This document shows positions 6,753 through 12,232 of a stretch of DNA of 12,301 nt, piece after piece (within the stretch, counting starts at the first letter, position 1; the number at the start of each line of letters is the position of its first letter). Source of the stretch: CAYTOJ01 sp964439415 (GTDB lineage: Bacteria > Pseudomonadota > Alphaproteobacteria > Rickettsiales > CAZAGG01); the NCBI GenBank assembly GCA_964439415.1, contig CAYTOJ010000057.1:1-12301 (forward strand), in the 5' to 3' direction. Both the position numbers and the translations under genes were made by a program. The notes beneath the pieces are model-generated. The model saw nothing but the letters and a program-made list of their open reading frames with translations, was not told where the DNA came from and did not search any database.

Positions 6753-7685
6753 ATGAAAATCATCGCAGGCAACAGCAACAGGCCATTTGCGCAAAGCGTG
6801 GCGGCATACCTTGATGTACCGCTCACTGACGCTACGATCAAACGCTTTTCTGATCAGGAGGTTTTTGTTGAGATTAACGAGAATGTGCGGGGGGAGGATG
6901 TTTTTGTCATTCAGTCCACCTCTTCTCCTGCCAATGATTATATAATGGAACTGCTGATAACGCTGGACGCACTACGCCGCGCCTCAGCCAAGCGCATAAC
7001 CACGGTAATACCATATTTCGGCTACGCCCGGCAGGACAGAAAACAAAGCCCGCGCACGCCAATCACCGCCAAGCTTATCGCTAATATCATCACCAGTGCA
7101 GGAGCTAACCGGGTTTTAACCCTTGACCTCCACGCCGGGCAGATTCAGGGCTTTTTCGATATACCGCTGGATCATTTATTCTCAGCCCCGGTTTTCATAT
7201 CTGACATAAAACAGAAGTATGCTGGCGAGAATGTTGTAGTGGTATCGCCGGATGTCGGCGGTGTACTACGTGCCCGCGCTATTGCCAAACGCATAGACGC
7301 TGACCTGGCGATAGTGGATAAGCGCCGGGAGAAAGCCGGAGTTTCCGAAGTTATGAATGTGATTGGCGATGTGAACGCCCGCCACTGCATTTTAGTGGAT
7401 GATATAGTGGATTCAGCCGGAACGTTATGCAACGCCGCCGATGCCCTGCTGGAGAAGGGTGCAAAGTCAGTAAGTGCTTATGCCACCCACGGCGTGCTCT
7501 CGGATGCGGCCTTTTCCCGGGTGCAAAGCTCTAATCTTAATGAATTGATAATTTCAGATAGCATTTTAGCCCCGGATGCTGTAAGTCAGGCAAAAAACAT
7601 CAGGATACTAACTGTTGCGCCATTGATTGCGGAGGCTATCCGCCGGATCAGTGAAGAGCGGTCGGTATCGAGTTTATTTGATTAA
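6753..7685 (+). CDS. prs: Ribose-phosphate pyrophosphokinase (PRPP synthetase)
   Basis: The start is taken at the ATG at 6753, giving 310 aa, the standard length, with the family opening MKIIAGNSNRPFA. A TTG 24 nt upstream would add eight atypical residues. The enzyme transfers pyrophosphate from ATP to ribose 5-phosphate, making PRPP for nucleotide, histidine and tryptophan synthesis and for salvage enzymes such as Hpt. Motifs: RFSDQEVFVEI (31-41), YFGYARQDRK (88-97), the catalytic His in LDLHAGQIQGFFD (125-137), VSPDVGGVLRA (164-174), the flexible-loop VDKRREK (188-194) and the PRPP loop CILVDDIVDSAGT (212-224). The gene is followed 13 bp later by rplY with a strong Shine-Dalgarno sequence, the usual prs-rplY pairing, so the two are probably cotranscribed. 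Confidence 0.96.
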   Translation: MKIIAGNSNRPFAQSVAAYLDVPLTDATIKRFSDQEVFVEINENVRGEDVFVIQSTSSPANDYIMELLITLDALRRASAKRITTVIPYFGYARQDRKQSPRTPITAKLIANIITSAGANRVLTLDLHAGQIQGFFDIPLDHLFSAPVFISDIKQKYAGENVVVVSPDVGGVLRARAIAKRIDADLAIVDKRREKAGVSEVMNVIGDVNARHCILVDDIVDSAGTLCNAADALLEKGAKSVSAYATHGVLSDAAFSRVQSSNLNELIISDSILAPDAVSQAKNIRILTVAPLIAEAIRRISEERSVSSLFD

Positions 7686-7689
7686 GGAG
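7684..7689 (+). promoter_or_regulatory. Strong Shine-Dalgarno sequence of rplY
   Basis: AAGGAG lies 9 nt before the ATG at 7699 and begins within the prs stop codon. It fixes the rplY start and rules out the longer open frame that begins inside prs. It is the clearest ribosome binding site in the window. Most other genes here lack one. Confidence 0.85.
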
Positions 7690-7698
7690 AATCAGGAA

Positions 7699-8364
7699 AT
7701 GCAACTAAACGCCATACGCAAACAAGGAACCGGAACCGGAGCCGCCAGGCAAACCCGCCGTGATGGTAATGTGCCGGGCATAATCTATGCCAAGAATTTT
7801 CAGCCGCTTACCGTGGCTATTGAGCGCAAGGAACTTATAAAGGCCATTCATACGCCGGGTTTCAGAACCAGGCTGATTGAACTGAATCTGGATGGTGAGA
7901 CTCACAAGGTGCTGGCGCGGGACGTGCAGTTCCATCCGGTGACGGATGTGCCGGAGCATGTTGATTTCCAGAGGGTGAGCGAGAAAGAGCGTATAAGGGT
8001 TTCCGTGCCAGTTTCATTCATAAATTCTGATAAATCACCCGGTCTGAAGCGCGGTGGCGTATTGAACATAGTCCGCCATGAAATTGAATTTTACTGCACC
8101 CCTGCCAATATACCGGAGAAAATAGTGATTGACCTCTCCGGTGCTAGGGTTGGTCAGTCAATCCATATTGAAAATGTTCCTCTGGCTGAGGGCGTAAAAC
8201 CAGTGATTGATCGCAACTTCACCATAGCTACCATAGCTGGCGCGGTGACTGACAAGGAGGAATCGGCTGAGGGTGAAGCGGCAGCGGCCGCTCCGGCGGA
8301 TGCAAAGGCGGCTCCTGCAGCGGCTAAAGCAGCCCCTGCTAAAAAGGATGAGAAAAAGAAATAG
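7699..8364 (+). CDS. rplY: 50S ribosomal protein L25 (general stress protein CTC form)
   Basis: The product is 221 aa, the long TL5/CTC form with an N-terminal 5S-rRNA-binding L25 domain and a C-terminal CTC beta domain. Recognisable sequences are GAARQTRRDGNVPGIIYAKN (14-33), RDVQFHPVTDVPEHVDFQRV and VRVSVPVSFINSDKSPGLKRGGVLNI-type residues, followed by IEFYCTPANIPEKIVIDLS. The last 39 residues form a low-complexity Ala/Lys/Glu-rich tail common in alphaproteobacterial members. The protein binds 5S rRNA in the large subunit. It sits directly behind prs. In many alphaproteobacteria pth follows, but here a 189-bp structured spacer and adk follow instead. Confidence 0.95.
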   Translation: MQLNAIRKQGTGTGAARQTRRDGNVPGIIYAKNFQPLTVAIERKELIKAIHTPGFRTRLIELNLDGETHKVLARDVQFHPVTDVPEHVDFQRVSEKERIRVSVPVSFINSDKSPGLKRGGVLNIVRHEIEFYCTPANIPEKIVIDLSGARVGQSIHIENVPLAEGVKPVIDRNFTIATIAGAVTDKEESAEGEAAAAAPADAKAAPAAAKAAPAKKDEKKK

Positions 8365-8450
8365 AAATTGCATGTGCGCTAAGGTGGACATTATATACTA
8401 CCATCGCTTCAATGGTGGCTTTCTGGAGCGAAGCGACCTGCGCCAGCGCG

Positions 8451-8488
8451 AAGGGGGGAGGCCTTTGGCCGGGGGGTGCGCCCCCCTT
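8451..8488 (+). terminator. G/C-run stem-loops after rplY, possible terminator
   Basis: GGGGGG (8471-8476), a TGCG loop and CCCCCC (8481-8486) form a very stable 6-bp stem followed by TTAATAT. A second G-run, AAGGGGGG (8451-8458), is also perfectly complementary to CCCCCCTT (8481-8488), enclosing a small GGCC-TTT-GGCC hairpin (8460-8470). The two pairings exclude each other. The U-tract is weak, so intrinsic termination of the prs-rplY transcript is plausible but not certain. A structured leader for adk is the alternative. Confidence 0.4.
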
Positions 8489-8501
8489 AATATAGAAAAA
8501 G

Positions 8502-8555
8502 ATATACCGCTGAAACTCCTCCGTCAAACCAACTCTTTAACTACGAGCGGTATAT
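8502..8555 (+). promoter_or_regulatory. Inverted repeat that would sequester the adk start
   Basis: ATATACCGCT (8502-8511) and AGCGGTATAT (8546-8555) are perfect 10-bp inverse complements separated by 34 nt. The right arm includes the region just upstream of adk and the first two bases of its ATG (8554). In RNA this stem would hide the ribosome landing site. In DNA it could be an operator for a dimeric regulator. The repeat is visible directly; a regulatory role is inferred. Confidence 0.5.
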
Positions 8556-9213
8556 GCGGCTGATACTTTTTGGCCCACCGGGCGCTGGCAAAGGCACTCA
8601 GGCGGAAATGCTGGAGCGGGAATTTACCGTTCTTAAGTATTCAACCGGAGATATGCTGCGGGAAGAAGTAAAATCAGGCTCGGAGCTTGGCAAACAGGCT
8701 GGTGAGATTATGGCCAGTGGTGGCCTGGTTCCTGATGCTATAATGATAAGCATGATTCGTGAGCGGATAAAATCATCGAACAAAGGCTTTGTGCTGGATG
8801 GTTTTCCAAGAACTATTGCGCAGGCTGAAGCACTTGATAAAATGCTGGTTGAGGAAAACACCCCCTTAAGCCACGTAATAGAAATAAAAGTGGATGATGA
8901 AATTCTTGCCTCCCGCATTGCCGGGCGCTTTTCCTGCGCGGCTTGCGGAGCCGGATATCACGACCAGTTTAAAAAACCGGTGCGGGATGGTGTTTGCGAT
9001 AGCTGTGGCGGTACGGAATTTTCCCGAAGGAAGGATGATAATCTGGAGACAGTAAAAAGCCGCCTGCAGGCATACCACGCGCAGACTTCCCCGTTATTGC
9101 CATATTATCATGCCAAGGGACTGCTCCGCACGGTGGATGGTATGCTGGCTATAAACAATGTAAGCGCGCAGATAAAAAGCGCCCTGGCCGAAACAGCGGA
9201 ACTTCAGGTTTAG
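8554..9213 (+). CDS. adk: Adenylate kinase (zinc-type LID)
   Basis: The product is 219 aa, a long-type bacterial Adk that interconverts ATP + AMP and 2 ADP in the cytosol. The P-loop is GPPGAGKGT (7-15), the AMP-binding region has YSTGDMLREEV (29-39), and DGFPRTIAQA (82-91) is the family signature. The LID domain carries a structural zinc site of four cysteines, Cys128, Cys131, Cys148 and Cys151. The enzyme is complete, ending in TAG immediately before the run of Ns. In many bacteria adk lies between secY and rpsM in the ribosomal protein operon. Here it sits downstream of rplY, which is unusual. The ATG is partly inside an inverted-repeat arm, and only a weak GAGCGG lies upstream. Confidence 0.96.
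   Translation: MRLILFGPPGAGKGTQAEMLEREFTVLKYSTGDMLREEVKSGSELGKQAGEIMASGGLVPDAIMISMIRERIKSSNKGFVLDGFPRTIAQAEALDKMLVEENTPLSHVIEIKVDDEILASRIAGRFSCAACGAGYHDQFKKPVRDGVCDSCGGTEFSRRKDDNLETVKSRLQAYHAQTSPLLPYYHAKGLLRTVDGMLAINNVSAQIKSALAETAELQV
9159..9213 (+). repeat. 55-bp sequence duplicated across the N gap, left copy
   Basis: The last 55 bases before the Ns, which encode the end of Adk including its stop codon, are identical to the 55 bases after them (9314-9368). This pattern is typical of two contigs that overlap by one assembly k-mer and were joined with a fixed-length gap instead of being merged. It is not a biological repeat as far as the sequence can show. Confidence 0.9.
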
Positions 9214-9313
9214 NNNNNNNNNNNNNNNNNNNNNNNNNNNNNNNNNNNNNNNNNNNNNNNNNNNNNNNNNNNNNNNNNNNNNNNNNNNNNNNNNNNNNNN
9301 NNNNNNNNNNNNN
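9214..9313. other. Assembly gap, exactly 100 N
   Basis: One hundred undetermined bases, a conventional scaffold filler length. The identical 55-bp flanks indicate that the true distance is probably zero or negative, so that the sequence after 9368 directly follows adk. Confidence 0.97.
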
Positions 9314-9368
9314 TGTAAGCGCGCAGATAAAAAGCGCCCTGGCCGAAACAGCGGAACTTCAGGTTTAG
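9314..9368 (+). repeat. 55-bp sequence duplicated across the N gap, right copy
   Basis: This is an exact second copy of the adk 3' end (9159-9213), starting at the first base after the Ns. It contains the adk stop codon and is not a separate gene. New sequence begins at 9369. Confidence 0.9.
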
Positions 9369-9373
9369 AAGGG
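9369..9373 (+). promoter_or_regulatory. Probable Shine-Dalgarno of the 263-aa unknown gene
   Basis: AAGGG lies 6 nt before a GTG at 9380 and directly after the adk stop codon copy. It supports the GTG over the later in-frame ATG at 9413, which has no ribosome binding site. Confidence 0.5.
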
Positions 9374-9379
9374 CGTATT

Positions 9380-10171
9380 GTGGCTGTAGAACCGTATCAG
9401 CAAGATTATGCCATGGTTACGGATTCTGATACCGGATTCCTGATTAAAGTATCAAAACGAAAAGTTGGCGCATGGAACCGCAACCCTTACAGAGTGGAAG
9501 GTGGTAACGTTGTGGACTACGAAATATTCGCTCCTGACTGTGATAATAAGTGGAGAAGGCATCAAACGGAGACGTTAGCAATATCCTATAATGGGGGTGT
9601 TTATGTACCAATTGATATGTGCTATCGTGGAGCGTGCAGTCATGATAGATTTCGTGGTGTTTGTGTAGGTATAACAAACCGTTATGGTATAAGCTTGAGT
9701 GCGCAAACTATCGGTGAGATAGAGAGAATTTCAGAAGGATGGTGGCGCTCCTCACCTGCGGAACCTTTCGCAAGCTTGGTGAATATCGTTATTGATAAGG
9801 CTGCATCCTGCCAAAAACATAATGGAGATGGTGGAGCTATATGCTTATTAGCAGGCCTCAATGAAATACTGTTAGACTGGATTTCAGGGCTGCTCCCATC
9901 ACCAGCAACTATAACTGCGGCTGCTAATGCAATGAATGGTTACCAGCATGTAGTGGGCGAATATGGCCGTGCACTTCAGAATGTGTTACAGCAACATCTG
10001 GTTTCAATAGAACATGAAATTGAATATAAAGAAATGAATGAAAAATATCCGCCAAGAGGACGGCGAGAATGCCTGAATGTGAGTGCCGCCGAGCAGATTA
10101 GTCTTATTAAACAAAGCATATCCATCCATAATCACTTCGGAGAAAATGGATATAATAGCATTAGATGCTAA
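9380..10171 (+). CDS. Hypothetical protein of 263 aa
   Basis: I do not recognise this family. The GTG start has AAGGG 6 nt upstream. An in-frame ATG at 9413 would shorten it by 11 residues. The N-terminal half (about 1-110) looks beta-rich, with aromatic and charged residues (KVGAWNRNPYRV, DYEIFAPDCDNKWRRH, ISYNGGVYVPIDMCYRG). The C-terminal half is mostly helical, with SAQTIGEIERISEGWWRS, a long helix around LQNVLQQHLVSIEHEIEYK and a basic PPRGRRE stretch. No signal peptide or membrane segment is evident. Eight or so scattered cysteines form no obvious metal site. If the N gap is false, the gene begins 11 nt after adk and would be cotranscribed with it. It converges on the next gene with an 11-bp overlap. 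No function is proposed. Confidence 0.7.
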   Translation: MAVEPYQQDYAMVTDSDTGFLIKVSKRKVGAWNRNPYRVEGGNVVDYEIFAPDCDNKWRRHQTETLAISYNGGVYVPIDMCYRGACSHDRFRGVCVGITNRYGISLSAQTIGEIERISEGWWRSSPAEPFASLVNIVIDKAASCQKHNGDGGAICLLAGLNEILLDWISGLLPSPATITAAANAMNGYQHVVGEYGRALQNVLQQHLVSIEHEIEYKEMNEKYPPRGRRECLNVSAAEQISLIKQSISIHNHFGENGYNSIRC

Positions 10172-10673
10172 GGCTATTACTTAACCTTGCCGCCTCCTGC
10201 AGCAACTTACTCGCCTTTTGTGCTTCTGGTTTTAGCGCTCCCTGACTGGTCAATATCACCCCGGCATTGCTATCATGTTTGGTAACATTCAAGCGATTAG
10301 CTTCTGCTGCTGCGTCAATAGTTTGTAGTACCAGATCCCTTGATGCCCTGTCGCTATAAACAACACACATCTGCTCACTGAAAAACTGTTTTAATGCCTC
10401 GAGATCTAGTTCTACTTTTGATGTCTCATGGTTTCCAGATTGGTGAATTAGTTTATTGAGGTCTAACACCATCGTTCCCGGAATAATCGCAGATATGACT
10501 CTTTTACCCAGTTTTTGTGCCGCTTTCATCTGATCATCCAGCCTACCCCTGCTGCTGTCAAGCGGAAGCACCTTGATAGCATGAGGATTATTTTCAGATA
10601 AATACTGAGTCAAGGCATGCGCCAGTCTGCCATTTACTACAATAGCGCCAGAGGTATCAACGGTATCATTCAT
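10161..10673 (-). CDS. Hypothetical protein of 170 aa
   Basis: The family is not recognised. The frame starts with ATG at 10673, with GGAG (10683-10686) 9 nt upstream and a possible promoter further up, so it looks expressed. The product is soluble and without signal peptide or membrane helix. It appears alpha/beta: VVNGRLAHALTQYLSE, then IKVLPLDSSRGRLDDQMKAA, a hydrophobic strand VISAIIPGTMVLDL (59-72), and a helical C-terminus ending in KLLQEAARLSNSL. The segment SEQMCVVYSDRASRDLVLQT may be a strand-turn-helix, but no known catalytic motif is visible. Its 3' end overlaps the convergent 263-aa gene by 11 bp. Confidence 0.7.
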   Translation of the reverse strand: MNDTVDTSGAIVVNGRLAHALTQYLSENNPHAIKVLPLDSSRGRLDDQMKAAQKLGKRVISAIIPGTMVLDLNKLIHQSGNHETSKVELDLEALKQFFSEQMCVVYSDRASRDLVLQTIDAAAEANRLNVTKHDSNAGVILTSQGALKPEAQKASKLLQEAARLSNSLSI

Positions 10674-10682
10674 ATAAGCTCA

Positions 10683-10735
10683 CTCCATTTTTTCCAAGTT
10701 GCAGCTTGTTTTACAGATTTATAACCTGGAATCAA
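10683..10735 (-). promoter_or_regulatory. Candidate promoter and Shine-Dalgarno for the 170-aa gene
   Basis: Read on the minus strand, TTGATT (10735-10730) and TAAAAC (10713-10708) are separated by 16 bp, each matching four of six sigma70 consensus positions. They are followed by GGAG (10686-10683), 9 nt before the ATG. The ribosome site is convincing; the promoter boxes are only suggestive. Confidence 0.35.
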
Positions 10736-10753
10736 CTTCATTAATAAAGCTAT

Positions 10754-10774
10754 AATAAATCGCACCTGTGATGC
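10754..10774 (-). terminator. Weak candidate terminator of the membrane-protein gene
   Basis: On the minus strand, GCAUC-ACA-GGUGC (10774-10762) forms a 5-bp stem with one G-U pair. The U-rich GAUUUAUU follows it, 15 nt after the stop codon at 10789. The stem is short, so the call is tentative. Confidence 0.3.
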
Positions 10775-10788
10775 TCATCAATTAACCG

Positions 10789-11493
10789 TTACTTGCCGTA
10801 TAACAATCTCTTCAGCCATTCAGATTTTACATATAGCACTTTCCTGATTGGTGTTTTTACAACAATCAGCATAAAGCCGATTGAGAATAAACACCACACG
10901 GCTGGCCACTCATTCATATTCTGTGTGGTGGCAAAAGCCAGCAAAGGGCCGGCGAGCACATGGTACAGAGTGAATCGCCAGGAGCCATACAGCAACGGCA
11001 GGATAAAACCGCAAAGCAGATACCAGGAAAAACCGGGATTAATATTATTAACTGGCACTTCCCAGCCTATATGCCAGTTACCATGCACCGAACATAACAC
11101 ATCGCCGCACATTGGCCGCCCAGGTGGGCAATGCCCCGCCCAGGCAAAGGGGTAGAGCTTGATCAGCATCATAACAGCCCCGGCAAAGCAGATGGTATAA
11201 ACAAACGGCGCTATTTTTCTGGCCACACGTTTGTTGATGAAATGCAGGGATACCGCATTGATGAAAAAAGGCTGAAAGGTGACATGCAGATAACCCAGAA
11301 GTGTGGATACCTGGTTGGATGGATCATCGCACCGGCCAATTACTGAATAAGTGTATGCCTGCAATATTTCCATAAGCGTGAAGTAACCAAGGCACATCCA
11401 TAAGGCGAACGGCTCCTTCTTATAGGCGGCGTAGACAGTGCCAGCAATCCCTATGGCCGATAATACCGCCGACGCTTCGCCACTCCAGCACAT
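10789..11493 (-). CDS. Polytopic membrane protein of unknown function (MCWS-type, DUF5765-like)
   Basis: This 234-aa protein begins MCWSGEAS and has about six or seven hydrophobic segments (roughly 8-24, 29-50, 64-84, 94-113, 155-171, 177-190 and 197-213), so it is an inner-membrane protein. Between segments four and five lies a hydrophilic loop with Cys122, Cys129 and Cys134 followed by HGNWHIGWEVP, possibly a disulfide or metal site if it faces the periplasm. The opening motif and the ALWMCLGYFTLMEILQAYTYSVI region recall a family of unknown function that I remember as DUF5765; this comes from memory and was not searched. No transport or enzymatic role can be assigned. The gene is divergent from the 128-aa gene, and a large inverted repeat lies between them. 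Confidence 0.8.
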   Translation of the reverse strand: MCWSGEASAVLSAIGIAGTVYAAYKKEPFALWMCLGYFTLMEILQAYTYSVIGRCDDPSNQVSTLLGYLHVTFQPFFINAVSLHFINKRVARKIAPFVYTICFAGAVMMLIKLYPFAWAGHCPPGRPMCGDVLCSVHGNWHIGWEVPVNNINPGFSWYLLCGFILPLLYGSWRFTLYHVLAGPLLAFATTQNMNEWPAVWCLFSIGFMLIVVKTPIRKVLYVKSEWLKRLLYGK

Positions 11494-11541
11494 AAAGACT
11501 CATGTATTTATTTGATAACAAGATAAATGGTAACTCCCCAG

Positions 11542-11620
11542 GTGTTGGTACTGCCTCTCGGTTTCCCCCACCGCAGGCAAAGGGGGCTAGGGGGGGGAAG
11601 CCGAGAGGCAGTGCCAACAC
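11542..11620 (+). repeat. 28-bp near-perfect inverted repeat (large hairpin)
   Basis: Arms 11542-11569 and 11593-11620 match as inverse complements at 26 of 28 positions, with a 23-nt spacer. They include GTGTTGG/CCAACAC at the outside and a C-run against a G-run at the inside. Both differences become G-U pairs in plus-strand RNA, so the plus transcript could pair fully, while the minus transcript would have two A-C mismatches. A second G-run in the spacer (11582-11586) competes for the same C-run. No U-tract follows, so a simple terminator is unlikely. The element lies in the divergent spacer, 41 bp upstream of the 128-aa gene. Confidence 0.8.
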
Positions 11621-11660
11621 TAAGGCGTTATGAAGGTTACTACTACAGCACTGAACAGCC

Positions 11661-12047
11661 ATGATTGAGGTGCGCCCTGAGGTTACATACGGCAATGTGC
11701 CTAAATGGTTAAGCCGTTATGCCGCAGAAAGGGAAGTATATGATACAAAAAAACAAGTTCATTTCACGGATTTTAACATACAAGCTGAACAGCTTACCGA
11801 ACCTGATGGTTTCGTTCAGTGGGCAAACAGTGGTAAAGGTAGGGTTGGTGCGCCATATGAGATAGTCCATGGATGGATTATATCACAGAAAGTTCCTGTA
11901 CAGAGTGCACGGGATGTGGAAAATGTTGGTAGACATATGAGTAAATTGGTAGCAGCTTTTAGGGTGAAGCATGCTCAAGAGCAAACCGGTGCTCAGGCAA
12001 AATTGGAAGGTGAGCTTGAGCGGGGAGAGCCGGAGCATGAATTTTAA
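11661..12047 (+). CDS. Hypothetical protein of 128 aa
   Basis: The family is not recognised. The ATG at 11661 has no good Shine-Dalgarno sequence nearby. The product is soluble and acidic at its C-terminus (EGELERGEPEHEF). Its middle contains FVQWANSGKGRVGAPYEIVHGWIISQKVPVQ, a strand-rich stretch, followed by a helix VENVGRHMSKLVAAFRVKHAQEQ. No catalytic motif or membrane segment is visible. A 12-codon frame beginning at 11630 ends just inside this gene and could couple its translation. The stop codon overlaps that of the next, convergent gene by 4 bp in a shared TTAA. Confidence 0.65.
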   Translation: MIEVRPEVTYGNVPKWLSRYAAEREVYDTKKQVHFTDFNIQAEQLTEPDGFVQWANSGKGRVGAPYEIVHGWIISQKVPVQSARDVENVGRHMSKLVAAFRVKHAQEQTGAQAKLEGELERGEPEHEF

Positions 12048-12232
12048 GCACTCTTGCCCAGTTTTTTGAGCAGTTTGTTTATGGCCTGCCTCTCCAGCGC
12101 TATTTTGCTGGCGGGGTGGTTTGCGCCTATTGCTGCTGCTTCCTCCCCGGTTTCTGGGTCAATGGCCGATACTTTCAGGTAGCGCCCGTTCTGCACGTAC
12201 TCCAGAATAAAGCCTTCATTTGCATTTGGCAC
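12044..12232 (-). CDS. Small DUF6898-like protein
   Basis: This 62-aa frame begins with GTG at 12232. There is no in-frame ATG, and AAGG lies about 12 nt upstream. The pattern FILEYVQNGRYLKVSAIDPETGEEAAAIG followed by ALERQAINKLLKKL fits a small alphaproteobacterial family that I recall as DUF6898 (E-hydrophobic-V-Q-x-G ... K-V-x-A-I-D-x-x-T-G-x-E ... A-x-x-x-L-E-R-x-A-x-x-K-L). A short beta hairpin and a C-terminal helix are expected. Function is unknown. The family assignment is from memory. It converges with the 128-aa gene, the two sharing overlapping stop codons. Confidence 0.68.
   Translation of the reverse strand: MPNANEGFILEYVQNGRYLKVSAIDPETGEEAAAIGANHPASKIALERQAINKLLKKLGKSA

Noticed and set aside
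8248..8364. Low-complexity Ala/Lys tail of L25 as a frameshift or assembly error
   Set aside because: Such tails are normal in alphaproteobacterial CTC-type L25, and the frame stays open to a proper stop.
8273..8563. Plus-strand 96-aa open frame spanning the rplY tail, the spacer and the adk start
   Set aside because: Its first third is the Ala-rich rplY tail read in another frame (Arg-rich as a result), and the rest translates the G/C hairpins. No ribosome site.
9159..9368. The 55-bp duplication read as an attachment site or target duplication of an inserted element
   Set aside because: The copies abut exactly the two edges of a 100-N filler, with no integrase or transposase nearby. A contig-overlap artefact explains it fully.
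10751..10756. Perfect TATAAT on the plus strand as a promoter
   Set aside because: No -35 box at proper spacing (GGAATC at 17 bp), and the only plus-strand frame downstream is a shadow of the membrane-protein gene.
11582..11597. G-quadruplex in the loop and right arm of the large hairpin
   Set aside because: Only two uninterrupted G-runs are present. A four-tract quadruplex would require splitting them, and hairpin pairing is more likely.
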